DNA from: Gemmobacter sp034519525
GTDB taxonomy: Bacteria > Pseudomonadota > Alphaproteobacteria > Rhodobacterales > Rhodobacteraceae
Direction of reading: 5' to 3'
Assembly (NCBI GenBank): GCA_034519525.1
Contig: JAXHOJ010000061.1
Location: 1 to 64,000, forward strand
DNA: 64,000 bases
Positions 1 through 8,213 of the stretch are shown piece after piece; within the stretch, counting starts at the first letter, position 1, and each line of letters begins with the position of its first letter. The translations under genes and the position numbers were made by a program. The notes under the pieces are model-generated. The model saw only the letters and a program-made list of their open reading frames with translations. It was not told the origin of the DNA and ran no database searches.

Positions 1-448
1 AGGCATCGAACTGCCGCACCAGGAAATCGGTCAGGTAGAAGGCGGTGATTTCGTCTTCGGCGATCTGGGCAAAGCGAACATTGCCTTCAAAAAACGAATA
101 ACAATGCGGGCCTTCCAGCATCTGAACGCCAAGATCCTTGCACTTTTGTTGCAAAAGCCCGCCTGTGCCGCAATCGGCATACAGGATGAAGATCTGCGCG
201 TAGCGGCCCCGGTATTCGGCCACGGCATCGGCCACCGCCTGCGGGATGCGGTCGGGCCACAGATGCAGATTGGCGGGCAGGCATTGCAGATCCAGATGAT
301 CCCATCCCCCCGTCCGCTTGATCGCCAGCACCTCATGCGCCAGCGCGCCACAGGCAATCAGCAGCACACGACCCTGCGACTGCGGGGCCAGCCCGCGTTC
401 CGTCAGCATGGTGTCATCCGGCAGGGCGGGGAAAGGCGGCTTGGTCAT
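1..448 (-). CDS. DUF1638 domain protein (C-terminus off the left edge)
   Basis: Reading the minus strand from the ATG at 448 gives 149 codons without a stop, running out of the window. Visible motifs are a Cys in VLLIACGALAHE, then YADCGTGG and EGPHCYSFF, which match the DUF1638 family. The family's biochemical role is not settled. It is repeatedly found beside corrinoid proteins and cobalamin-dependent methyltransferases, as here, where the corrinoid protein lies 1.4 kb away on the same strand. The conserved Cys residues could bind metal or a cofactor, but that is inference. The RTX gene at 634 is transcribed divergently. The family assignment is fairly sure; function is unknown. Confidence 0.8.
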   Translation of the reverse strand, partial: MTKPPFPALPDDTMLTERGLAPQSQGRVLLIACGALAHEVLAIKRTGGWDHLDLQCLPANLHLWPDRIPQAVADAVAEYRGRYAQIFILYADCGTGGLLQQKCKDLGVQMLEGPHCYSFFEGNVRFAQIAEDEITAFYLTDFLVRQFDA

Positions 449-494
449 GCGGCACAGGTGGGTTCTGATCGGGCCATGGTCAAGCCTATCACCT

Positions 495-510
495 CTCACG
501 CAAATGTGAG
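495..510. promoter_or_regulatory. Inverted repeat CTCAC-N6-GTGAG between divergent genes
   Basis: A perfect 5-bp inverted repeat with a 6-nt spacer sits in the 185-nt gap between the DUF1638 gene and the RTX gene. It could be an operator for either promoter. No known regulator consensus matches well, so this is a weak call. Confidence 0.25.
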
Positions 511-633
511 TGCCAAAAACCGACCGGATATCAGCACTTTGCACCTTTGCGCTCTGGATGCTGTGCCGGGCTGAAACTCTGGTCTCTGCCGTGCCGTAAC
601 TCGGGCACAGTCAAACCGGATCGGAGGACCAAC

Positions 634-1767
634 ATGGCACATCTTGGCAGTTCCTACACTTCGCTCGATGAATTCCTGGCCACAGCAAGCAATTACTGGG
701 CAGTCGACTTTGTCGCGCTCAACAGTTCCGGCGTGTCGGGGCAGGCCGTGCTTGCTTTGGGCGAGGCCACAGACGGCACCCCCTATCTCAGCGTGTCGAT
801 CACGGCGGATGGCATGACCGCCAATCAGGTGCATGTCCAGCACATCCACGGTACCTTCGACGCCGAGGGCAATCCCACCGATGCGCGTGAGCCTGTGCTG
901 GCACAGGATACCGACGGTGATGGTTTCGTGGAGGTGCTGGAAGGCGTCGCCACCTATGGCGATATCGTCATGACGCTGGACACCGAAGGCCATGACCATG
1001 GCATGGGTCATGTGTCGCATGGCCCTTCGGCCAATGCGGCGGGCGAATTGAGCTATGTCCGGGCGCTGGATCTGACGGATCTTTCTGCACTGCTCAGCCC
1101 CGTTTCCGGCAATCAGTATACGATGGAAGACCTGATGCCGCTGGTGCTGCGTGAAATCGTGCTGCACGGCGCTTCGGTCGGGGCGGGGTACGGCGCGGGA
1201 TCGACTGGCGAGATCAATGGTTCGCAAAACGGCTATGTCGCCATTCTGCCGGCCGCGACCGGCGAGATCGAGGCGATCAGCAAGGATGACGCCTTGGCGA
1301 TCTTTGAAGACCAGTTCGAGTTCTCCAGCGAGATGCTGACCTTCGGCGCCGGTCGTCAGGGGGCGGATGCGGGGCTTGGCAATGACACCATTCTGGGTGG
1401 CGGGGGCCGGGATTCGCTGCTGGGCGGTGCTGATGACGATCTGCTGAACGGTGGCAAGGGCGCCGATCTGCTGGATGGCGGCGAACATGATGACCGGATC
1501 ACCGGCGGCAATGGCAATGATACCATGACCGGCGGCGACGGCGCGGATACCTTCCAGTATTTCGGGCGCAAGGCCGGGGCCGATGTCATCACCGATTTCG
1601 ATGTGATGGCCGATCTGATCGACCTCAGCGGCGCGAATACCAGCTTTGCCCGTCTGACCATCACCGAACTGGCCGATGGCGACGCGCTGGTGGCCTTTGG
1701 CCAGACCACGATCCGGCTGGATGGTGTGGGCGCAGACGAGATCGGCGCCGACAGCTTCCTGTTCTGA
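634..1767 (+). CDS. RTX-type calcium-binding protein (first of three)
   Basis: A 377-residue protein with no N-terminal signal peptide. Residues about 1-240 form a domain with a His-rich stretch (VHVQHIHG, then HDHGMGHVSH) that recalls CHRD-like folds, but I cannot assign it. Residues about 260-315 contain RTX nonapeptides of the GGxGxDxLxG type (GGGGRDSLLGG, GGNGNDTMTGG), which bind calcium once outside the cell. The C-terminus ends in DSFLF, a typical type I secretion tail. The start at 634 is chosen because GGAGG lies just upstream; an in-frame start at 547 has no such site. A terminator follows. No type I secretion genes are nearby, so export must rely on a distant system. Confidence 0.85.
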   Translation: MAHLGSSYTSLDEFLATASNYWAVDFVALNSSGVSGQAVLALGEATDGTPYLSVSITADGMTANQVHVQHIHGTFDAEGNPTDAREPVLAQDTDGDGFVEVLEGVATYGDIVMTLDTEGHDHGMGHVSHGPSANAAGELSYVRALDLTDLSALLSPVSGNQYTMEDLMPLVLREIVLHGASVGAGYGAGSTGEINGSQNGYVAILPAATGEIEAISKDDALAIFEDQFEFSSEMLTFGAGRQGADAGLGNDTILGGGGRDSLLGGADDDLLNGGKGADLLDGGEHDDRITGGNGNDTMTGGDGADTFQYFGRKAGADVITDFDVMADLIDLSGANTSFARLTITELADGDALVAFGQTTIRLDGVGADEIGADSFLF

Positions 1768-1785
1768 AACGCAGCCTGCAAAAGC

Positions 1786-1814
1786 AAAAGGCGCGCCCGG
1801 GTGGCGCGCCTTTT
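1786..1814. terminator. Bidirectional terminator between convergent genes
   Basis: A 12-bp perfect stem (1786-1797 with 1803-1814) reads AAAAGGCGCGCC, a 5-nt loop, then GGCGCGCCTTTT. It has T-runs for both directions and separates the RTX gene from the convergent corrinoid gene. Confidence 0.85.
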
Positions 1815-1843
1815 CATGTCTGGCAGGTGGTTTTGCCGGGCGA

Positions 1844-2542
1844 TCAGGCGCGCAGCGAATTGTGCTTGCGGCTGACCAGAGATTTCGCGGTTTCCACCGC
1901 CACAGCGGCATCGCGGCAATAGGCATCGGCACCGATGGCGCGGCCGAACTCCTCGTTCAGCGGCGCACCGCCGACCAGCACGATGTAATCCTCGCGCATG
2001 CCTTTTTCTTTCAGCGTGTCGATCACGACCTTCATGTAAGGCATGGTGGTCGTCAGCAGCGCCGACATGCCGAGGATATCGGGCTTTTCGCTTTCCAGCG
2101 CTTCCAGATATTTCTCGACCGAATTGTTGATGCCCAGATCCAGCACTTCGAAGCCGGCGCCTTCCATCATCATGCCGACCAGGTTCTTGCCGATATCATG
2201 GATATCGCCCTTCACCGTGCCGATCACCATCTTGCCCATGCGCGGCGCGCCGGTTTCGGCCAGCAGCGGTTTCAGGATGAACATCCCCGCCTTCATCGCA
2301 TTGGCGGCCAGCAGCACTTCGGGCACGAACAGGATGCCGTCGCGGAAGTCGGCGCCCACGATGGTCATGCCCGCGACCAGCGCCTTGGTCAGCACGTCAT
2401 AAGGCGTCCAGCCGCGTTCGATCAGGATGTTCACGCCCTCTTCGATCTCGTCTTTCAGACCGTCGTAGAGGTCATCGTGCATCTGGAGGACGAGTTCCTC
2501 GTCGCTCAGTTCGGACAGGATGATCTCGTCTTCGTCGGCCAT
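1844..2542 (-). CDS. Corrinoid (B12-binding) protein, MtbC/MetH-module type
   Basis: A 232-residue protein. Residues 10-95 form the helical cap domain (FVPEVLLAANAMKAGM), and residues 103-225 the Rossmann-like cobalamin domain. The DIHDIGKN motif at 113-120 places H115 as the lower axial cobalt ligand, and GGAPLNEEF lies at 191-199. The start at 2542 has AGGAG 8 nt upstream. Free-standing proteins of this kind carry a methyl group between methyltransferases. In Rhodobacterales, genetic work has shown that MetH is split into separate B12-binding, homocysteine-methyltransferase and pterin-binding proteins. The BHMT-like gene at 4575-5586 on the same strand fits as its partner, so this is probably the cobalamin subunit of methionine synthase. 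It could instead serve methylamine or methoxy metabolism. Confidence 0.9.
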   Translation of the reverse strand: MADEDEIILSELSDEELVLQMHDDLYDGLKDEIEEGVNILIERGWTPYDVLTKALVAGMTIVGADFRDGILFVPEVLLAANAMKAGMFILKPLLAETGAPRMGKMVIGTVKGDIHDIGKNLVGMMMEGAGFEVLDLGINNSVEKYLEALESEKPDILGMSALLTTTMPYMKVVIDTLKEKGMREDYIVLVGGAPLNEEFGRAIGADAYCRDAAVAVETAKSLVSRKHNSLRA

Positions 2543-2684
2543 GGCGGCGCTCCTGCGGTACGCGGTCTTTGACCTGCATGCGGCTTCTATGCGGCAAGCG
2601 CACGTTTGCGCGATTGCGACATGGCGGGGTGTTAAAGCCGACGACAGGGGCACGTGCGTTGCGGGCAAAAGGGCTGTGCCTTAT

Positions 2685-2700
2685 GTTCGTCATTATGTTC
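2685..2700. promoter_or_regulatory. Possible LexA-like GTTC direct repeat upstream of radical SAM gene
   Basis: GTTC occurs at 2685-2688 and 2697-2700 with an 8-nt spacer, just before the radical SAM reading frame. The alphaproteobacterial LexA box is GTTC-N7-GTTC, which is present exactly at lexA in this window. The spacing here is one base too long, in a stretch where the adjacent gene has many indels. Confidence 0.3.
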
Positions 2701-2715
2701 TACGTGCTTGCCGCA

Positions 2716-3823
2716 ATGCGCTCCAACCTCCGCCTTCTTGCCGCGGAACCCGCCTGCGCGGGCGCGCGGGCGCCGGCCAGCAATGCCGCGGGCCGGTTCG
2801 AGGCGCGAGCCGGCGCGGCGGCGGCGATGATGGCTGGGACATCGCCGGAGGACCGGCGCCGTGCTGCGCACCGAGGTGCGGCAGGAACGGCCACGCTCGG
2901 CGCTCAGCTACAACCGCTCGCCCGATCTGCCGTTTGACCGGTCGGTCAACCCCTATCGCGGCTGCGAGCATGGCTGCATCTATTGCTATGCCCGGCCCAG
3001 CCATGCCTACCTGGGCCTGTCGCCGGGGCTGGATTTCGAAACCCGGCTGATTGCCCGGCCCGGGATGGCGCGGTTCTGGCGGCGCGAACTGCGGGCACAG
3101 GGCTATCGTGCCGCGCCCGATGGCCCTGGGCACCAACACCGACCCCTATCAGCCGATCGAGGCGGACCGCGTGATCATGCGCGCGGTGCTGGAGGTGCTG
3201 TCGCGATTTCCGGCACCCGGTGCGCGATCGACCACCCGGGCCGCGCTGGTGGAGCGGGATCTGGATCTGCTGGGGCCGATGGCCGCGCGGGGGCTGGTCG
3301 CGGGTCGGGATTTCGATCGACCACGCTGGACGCGGGCCTGGCCCGCGCGATGGAGCCGCGCGCGCCCCGCCCCGCCCGGCGGCTGGCAGGACGATCCGGC
3401 GGCTGGCGGAGGCAGGCGTGCCGGTGCGGGTGATGGTCTCGCCCGTGATCCCCGGCCTGACCGATCACGAGCTGGAGCCGATCCTGGCGGCGGCGAAGGC
3501 AGCCGGGGCAGTGGCGGCCAGCTGGATCCTGCTGCGCCTGCCGCTGGAGGTGGCGGGGCTGTTCCAGCGACTGGCTGGAAGCGCCATGTGCCCGGACCGG
3601 GCGGCACAGGTGCTGGCGCCGGGTGCGCGAATTGCATGGGGGGCAGGTTTATGACCCGGCGTTCGGGGCAACGGATGCGCGGGCGAGGGGGTTTGGGCGG
3701 ATCTGCTGGCGCAAGAGGTTCCGAGGCGTGGCGCGGGAAGGTTTATGCGTGCCGCTGCCCCCGCTGCGCTGCGATCTTTTCCAGCGGCCGGGGAAGGCGG
3801 GGGATCAGCTGGCGCTGTGGTGA
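2716..3823 (+). pseudogene. PA0069-family radical SAM protein, broken by several frameshifts
   Basis: Fragments in all three forward frames together spell one radical SAM protein. The order is ASNAAGRFEA, then DDGWDIAGG, then RTEVRQERPRSALSYNRSPD with the CEHGCIYC cluster motif (CxxxCxxC), then ALGTNTDPYQPIE, then LARAMEPRAPRPARRL, then RRLAEAGVPVRVMVSPVIPG, then GQVYDPAFG, ending at the stop at 3821-3823. At least five frame changes are needed. Family members are about 350-380 residues, and the span fits this once the frames are joined. The reaction catalysed by this family is not established. The lesions may be sequencing indels (see the fabI and gatB entries), so the gene may be intact in the organism. 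The exact start is uncertain. Confidence 0.75.
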
Positions 3824-3895
3824 GGGGGGTGGACGGCTGCGCCACATTCATCGCAGCATATGCCAAGGCGTGTGAGTGACAGGGTGGTGGCAGGT

Positions 3896-4336
3896 ATGCA
3901 AAAGAAGATGCTGTTCGGCGCAGGGGGGCTGGTCGGTGTGGCGTGGCTGCTGTGGTACGTTCTTGCCACCGATACCGAGGTCTTCACCTTTCCGACAGAT
4001 ACGGGGCTGAATGTCGCGTATCGCTGCGAAAGACTTGAGACGCCAGAGGCGACGCTGGCCAATGCCAAGGCGGCAAATCTGTCTTTCTTGTCTGTGCTTT
4101 CTGAACTTGCGCGGATGCAGGCCGCAGAAATGCACGCGACCATGCAGCCCGCGCGGGAATCCGCAGCGATCATCCCGGAGCTTGAGCAGGCGGTTGCCGA
4201 TGGCGAAGGGCGTTTCGAAGCAGCCATTCAGGATCTGCAGGCAAAGTTGCTGGCTGAAAATGCATGGGGTCAGCCGCGAGCCGTAAGCCAACAGGTTTTC
4301 GCCAGGGCGCTTTACCCACCACAGGGCAGCGGATGA
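3896..4336 (+). CDS. Hypothetical membrane-anchored protein
   Basis: A 146-residue protein that I do not recognise. Residues about 4-23 form one hydrophobic segment after a short Lys-containing N-terminus, so it is probably anchored in the inner membrane with the rest in the periplasm. The remainder is rich in Ala, Glu and Gln with helical character, and it has one conserved-looking Cys (YRCERLETPEATLANAKAANL region, split around residue 45). The ATG at 3896 is preferred over the in-frame ATG at 3860 because it follows a purine-rich GGCAGG. Base composition looks less GC-rich than its neighbours, which hints at a recently acquired or fast-evolving gene. Confidence 0.6.
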   Translation: MQKKMLFGAGGLVGVAWLLWYVLATDTEVFTFPTDTGLNVAYRCERLETPEATLANAKAANLSFLSVLSELARMQAAEMHATMQPARESAAIIPELEQAVADGEGRFEAAIQDLQAKLLAENAWGQPRAVSQQVFARALYPPQGSG

Positions 4337-4522
4337 CCGCGGTTGGCCGCAGCCTCCGTCTGTGGTCATTGCTTTATGGCACCGTTCCCGCTTAGCCCCA
4401 TCATCGCGCCAGCGGCACCGAAGCGGCCGACCGGGGGGCGGTCGTCCGCTGCCCGGCGGGGCTGCGCCCCTTGTTCCGGGCAGGGTGCGTAGCTCAGGCG
4501 ATGCAGACCCCCAGACATGACA

Positions 4523-4553
4523 AGGCCGCGCCGGGCTTGCGCCTGCGCGGCCT
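4523..4553 (-). terminator. Probable terminator after the homocysteine methyltransferase gene
   Basis: A 9-bp GC-rich stem (4523-4531 with 4545-4553) lies just past the minus-strand stop at 4575. The T-tail is weak (TTGT). The rest of 4337-4522 is GC-rich convergent spacer in which I see no gene. Confidence 0.5.
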
Positions 4554-4574
4554 GTGCCTTGCCTGCCCGGCGGC

Positions 4575-5586
4575 TTAGCGCCCGCGGCGGCGTTCGCGGC
4601 GGGGGGCGGTGTCGCTGTCGCCGGTGCCATCCGAGGCCGAGGAGAAGCCGCCCAGCTCGGCCGGTGATGTCTTCCAGCGTCGGGCGCGGGCCTTTCGGGG
4701 TGGACTCCAGCGCGCGGCGCATCGCGCGCAGATGTTCCGGCATGGTGCCACAGCAGCCACCGATGATCCGCGCGCCCGCATCGCGCGCCAGCACGGCATA
4801 TTCGGCCATCAGCTCGGGCGTGCCGTCATAATGGATGGCGCCGTCCTTGTATTTCGGGATGCCCGCATTGCCCTTGGCGATCACCGGGCGTTCGGTGCCC
4901 TGCGCGGCAAAGCCCAGCACCGTGCGCATCAGATCGGATGCCCCCACGCCGCAATTGGCGCCAAAGGCCAGCGGCGGATTGGCCAGCTTGTCCACTTGCG
5001 CCACCAATCGCGCCGAGGTGACGCCCATCATCGTGCGCCCTGCGGTGTCAAAGCTCATGGTGCCGCACCAGGGCATGTCGGCCAGCGCCGCCGCCTCGGC
5101 GGCGGCGCGGTATTCTTCGGGGGCGGAAATGGTTTCCACCCACAGCACATCGGCCCCGCCCGCTTTCAGCCCTTCGGCCTGTTCGTGGAACATCTCGACC
5201 GCCAGCGCATGGGTCAGCGTGCCCATCGGCGCCATGATCTCGCCCGTCGGCCCCACGGAACCGGCCACCACCACCGGACGGCCCGCCGCATCGGCGATCT
5301 CGCGCGCCAGCGCCGCGCCCACGCGGTTCAGCTCGTGCACCTGGCCCTCGGCGCCATGCAGCTTCAGGCGGCTGGCATTGCCACCGAAGGTGTTGGTCAG
5401 AAAGATATCCGACCCCGAGTCGACCGCCCCGCGATACAGCTGGCGGATATTCTCGGGCTTGTCGGTGTTCCACATCTCGGGCGGCTCGCCCGAGGACAGG
5501 CCCATGTTGAACAGATTGGTGCCGGTGGCCCCATCGGCCATCAGCCAGTCACGGGTGGCAAGCAACTTGGAAAGAGCGTCGGTCAT
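4575..5586 (-). CDS. bmt: BHMT-like homocysteine S-methyltransferase (one frameshift near the 3' end)
   Basis: The protein transfers a methyl group to homocysteine. It begins MTDALSKLLATRDWLMADGA with the family DGATGT motif. GSVGPTGE, then GANCGVG and GGCCGTMPEHL follow, and these supply the three zinc-binding cysteines. The start at 5586 has GAGG upstream. Near 4660 the frame slips: as written the protein would run on to 4366, but removing one C restores ELGGFSSASDGTGDSD and a stop at 4575. The span is 1012 nt, one more than a multiple of three. The corrinoid protein at 1844-2542 on the same strand makes it likely that this is the homocysteine half of a split MetH, although betaine is another possible donor for this family. 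Confidence 0.88.
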
Positions 5587-5691
5587 GTCGCCTCGCGCGG
5601 GTGGGGGCGGGCCGTGCCGGCCTGCCCGGTGCAGCCCCTCTGTGCCACGCATGGGCCGCCGGGGCAAAGTGTCAATTCAGGTGAAATGCAA

Positions 5692-5711
5692 AAGGCCGCC
5701 CGAAGGCGGCC
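5692..5711 (-). terminator. Rho-independent terminator after the zeta subunit gene
   Basis: Read on the minus strand, GGCCGCC-TTCG-GGCGGCC is followed by TTTT. This is a stable stem with a TTCG tetraloop, 24 nt past the stop of the DUF1476 gene. Confidence 0.85.
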
Positions 5712-5734
5712 GCGCTTGCGCGGTGCCGCCGGGA

Positions 5735-6049
5735 TCAGATCTCGGTCATCAGCTGGGCTTGGGCCACCGGCATCAGCTCTGCCAGCTTGGCGCGGATTTC
5801 GTCGGCGCTGGCCTTGTCGCCCAGATCGGCCGACAGCTTGCGCACGACATCCTCGATGCCGGCCTCTTCGAAATCGGCCTGCACCACGGTCACGGCATAT
5901 TCGGCCGCATCGGCGCCGGTCTTGCCCAGCAGGGCTGCGGCCCAGAGGCCTGCCAGCTTGTTGCGCCGGGCTTCGGCCCTGAACTGCATTTCGGCATCAT
6001 GGGCGAATTTGGATTCGAACGCGTTTTCACGATCGTCGAAGGTGGTCAT
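5735..6049 (-). CDS. F1Fo-ATPase zeta inhibitor subunit (DUF1476)
   Basis: A 104-residue protein beginning MTTFDDRENAFESKFAHD, with the RNKLAGLWAA core of DUF1476. In Paracoccus this family is the zeta subunit. Its N-terminal segment blocks ATP hydrolysis by F1, acting as a one-way brake in a manner analogous to mitochondrial IF1. Length and the N-terminal inhibitory motif match. It is monocistronic, transcribed away from purC, with its own terminator. The rest of the ATP synthase is not in this window. An upstream in-frame extension is rejected because homologues begin at this Met. Confidence 0.9.
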   Translation of the reverse strand: MTTFDDRENAFESKFAHDAEMQFRAEARRNKLAGLWAAALLGKTGADAAEYAVTVVQADFEEAGIEDVVRKLSADLGDKASADEIRAKLAELMPVAQAQLMTEI

Positions 6050-6248
6050 GGCAAGGCCCCCCGTTTGGTTCGGCTGTGGGAAGTGATCCGTCAGCTTCCA
6101 TATGCCCGTCGCGGGCCGCCTTGCCGCAAGGCCGAAGCCGCCCAATGGCGCTACCTTGCGGGCAGGCCGCGCCTTGGACGTATAGCGCCGGCAGACAGGG
6201 CGGCGCCGGTCAAGGCTTCTCGTCCTACCCGTCGATTCGGGAGCGGGC

Positions 6249-7011
6249 ATGGCACGGCGCAAGAAGGTCTACGAAGGCAAGGCCAAGATCCTTTACGAAG
6301 GGCCGGAACCGGGCACGCTGATCCAGTACTTCAAGGACGACGGCGGCACAGCCGGGGCCCGCGCCGCAGGGCGCGCAGGAAGGCAAGGGCGTGCTGAACA
6401 ACCGCCTGTCGGAATTCTTCATGACCGGGCTGAATTCGATCGGGGTGCCGACGCATTTCATCCGCCGCCTGAACATGCGCGAACAGCTGGTGCGGATGGC
6501 CGAAATCCTGCCGCTGGAGGTGGTGGTGCGCAACTTTGCCGCAGGCGCCCTATCGGAACGGCTGGGCATCCCCGAAGGCATGGCACTGCCCCGGCCGATC
6601 GTCGAATATTACTACAAGGACGACAAGCTGGGCAATCCGATGGTGGCCGAAGAACATATCATCGCCTTCGGCTGGGCCAACCAGCAGGATCTGGATGATA
6701 TGGTGGCGCTGGCGCTGCGGGTGAACGATTTCCTGTCGGGCGTGATGATGGGCGTGGGGATCCGGCTGATGGATTTCCGGCTGGAGGTCGGCCGCATCTG
6801 GGAGGGCGATTTCATGCGCCTGATCGTCGCCGACGAGATCAGCCCCGACAGCTGCCGCCTGTGGGACATGCGCGGGCTGGAACTGACCGACCGCGAAGGC
6901 CAGCTGCGCGAACCGGGGCCGCTGGCCGATGTCTATACCGAACTGGCACGGCGTCTGGGGGTGCTGCCCTCGAATGTGACGCATACCACCAAGCCGACGC
7001 TTATCAACTGA
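6249..7011 (+). CDS. purC: SAICAR synthase, frameshifted near 6350
   Basis: It ligates aspartate to CAIR with ATP in purine synthesis. The N-terminal ARRKKVYEGKAKILYEGPEP and the C-terminal part with LPLEVVVRNFAAG and LMDFRLEVGR, both family signatures, lie in different frames. The switch is between about 6345 and 6375, where QEGKGVLNNRLSEFF should be continuous with YFKDD. The intervening bases also look garbled, so more than one sequence error may be present. The total length of about 253 residues matches the family. It heads a purC-(HNH insert)-purS unit, divergent from the zeta gene. Loss would cause purine auxotrophy, so I favour a sequence error. Confidence 0.9.
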
Positions 7012-7021
7012 AAGGGGTCAT

Positions 7022-7825
7022 TTGGGGCAGAAGAGGTCGAGAACGGAACACTTCTTGAAGCAGCATCCAAAGTGCTGTTACTGCGGTGGTGAGGTTGACT
7101 CAGAGTCGATTGACCACGCTCCCCCAAAGAGCTTTTTCAGGGATAGTCATCGCCCTAAAGGGTTGGAGGTGCCTGCTTGCAAGCACTGCAACAGGGGGCA
7201 TTCCAACCTTGAGGAGTTCTTTTCTTACATCGCGTTTCTTCAGCTTTCGGCAAAACAAAACCATATAGAGCCACGGCTGGATTCGATGCTGCCGGGATTG
7301 GTTTCGCGGTTTCCGGATGCCATCACGGATATCGTTCTGAACACAAGGAACGTCTGGTTGCGCGATGCGACTGGGTTGATTTACCCGATGGGGGTGACTT
7401 CCACGGAAGACCCAAGTGTTCCCTACGTCATGGGCTACATGGCTGCGCGCATGGCGTGTGCTCTGATGTACGATCAGCACAAGCGGATCGCTCCGGTAGG
7501 GTCCACGTTTCTGACCTGCTGGGCGTCAAATGCCGCACCATCGCATTCAGATCTTGTGGCTGCTGCTCTCAAGCTCCCCGAATATTGCGCGATTTCTCAG
7601 GGGAACTGGAATACCAGTGACCAGTTCGAAGCGCGTTTTGCCATTGAAAATGCGTCGCGGGCGGTATTCACGTTCAACTTTCATCGCTCGTTTCTGGTGT
7701 GCTGCGTTCTTGAAGTGCTTCCGCGTTCAGGTCAGGAAGGCCCCTTGTTTACGGTGACAAGAGACGGTATCGCCCCGATGAACTGTGCCCCTCCCCCCTC
7801 TCTACGAATCCTGCCTCGGAGATAG
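7022..7825 (+). CDS. HNH-like zinc-finger protein inserted between purC and purS
   Basis: A 267-residue protein. The first 60 residues carry C18xxC21, DH at 31-32 followed by PPKS, and CxxCN at 53-57. This layout belongs to HNH/zinc-ribbon endonuclease-like proteins. The remaining 200 residues are not recognised. The start is a TTG at 7022, preceded by AAGGGG 11 nt after the purC stop. The stop is 4 nt before purS, so it sits neatly in the pur transcript. The gene is visibly lower in GC than both neighbours and uses many A/T-ending codons, which suggests horizontal transfer. It may be a defence or mobile-type cargo gene; the target is unknown. Confidence 0.7.
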   Translation: MGQKRSRTEHFLKQHPKCCYCGGEVDSESIDHAPPKSFFRDSHRPKGLEVPACKHCNRGHSNLEEFFSYIAFLQLSAKQNHIEPRLDSMLPGLVSRFPDAITDIVLNTRNVWLRDATGLIYPMGVTSTEDPSVPYVMGYMAARMACALMYDQHKRIAPVGSTFLTCWASNAAPSHSDLVAAALKLPEYCAISQGNWNTSDQFEARFAIENASRAVFTFNFHRSFLVCCVLEVLPRSGQEGPLFTVTRDGIAPMNCAPPPSLRILPRR

Positions 7826-7829
7826 ACCC

Positions 7830-8069
7830 ATGAAAGCCCGTGTGACCGTCATGCTGAAGACCGGAGTTCTGGATGTGCAGGGCGAGGCCGTGCGCCGCGC
7901 CTTGGGCACGCTGGGCTTCGAAGGGGTAGAGGCCGTGCGTCAGGGCAAGGTGATCGAGCTGGATCTGGCCGCCACCGATGCTGCCGCCGCGGAAACCGAG
8001 GTGAAGGCCATGTGCGACAAGCTGCTGGCCAATACCGTGATCGAGAAATATTCGGTCGAGATCGTCTGA
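7830..8069 (+). CDS. purS: FGAM synthase PurS subunit
   Basis: A 79-residue small subunit of the three-part phosphoribosylformylglycinamidine synthase (PurS-PurQ-PurL). The sequence MKARVTVMLKTGVLDVQGEA through NTVIEKYSVEIV is typical and full length. The start at 7830 follows CGGAG and lies 4 nt after the preceding stop. It binds PurQ and PurL and helps channel ammonia. A strong terminator follows, so purQ 330 nt downstream is probably transcribed from its own promoter. Confidence 0.95.
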   Translation: MKARVTVMLKTGVLDVQGEAVRRALGTLGFEGVEAVRQGKVIELDLAATDAAAAETEVKAMCDKLLANTVIEKYSVEIV

Positions 8070-8093
8070 TCCGCACTGCCGGACCGGAACAAG

Positions 8094-8124
8094 GGCGCCG
8101 CCGGGGAAACCCGCGGCGCCTTTT
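8094..8124 (+). terminator. Rho-independent terminator after purS
   Basis: The stem GGCGCCGC / GCGGCGCC (8094-8101 with 8113-8120), extended inward by CCGGG pairs, is followed by TTTT. The region 8125-8399 after it holds a REP-like hairpin and a copy of the 3'-end element listed separately, and otherwise nothing recognisable before purQ. Confidence 0.85.
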
Positions 8125-8138
8125 GCTTGGTATGGTGC

Positions 8139-8180
8139 CCCCTCACCCCGACCCTCTCCCCCGCGGGGGAGAGGGGGCGC
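8139..8180. repeat. REP-like extragenic palindrome, copy 1
   Basis: CCCCTCACCCCGACCCTCTC continues into a perfect CCCTCTCCCC / GGGGAGAGGG hairpin at 8152-8175. The same unit occurs twice at 25386-25515. It matches the common proteobacterial intergenic CCCTCACCC-CCCTCTCCC type of repeat. Confidence 0.7.
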
Positions 8181-8213
8181 CCTTGATCGGGCAAGGCGTG
8201 GGATGGTGCACCC

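Noticed and set aside
4366..4574. C-terminal extension of the homocysteine methyltransferase
   Set aside because: It results from a one-base frameshift near 4660; the other frame gives the expected tail and a stop at 4575.
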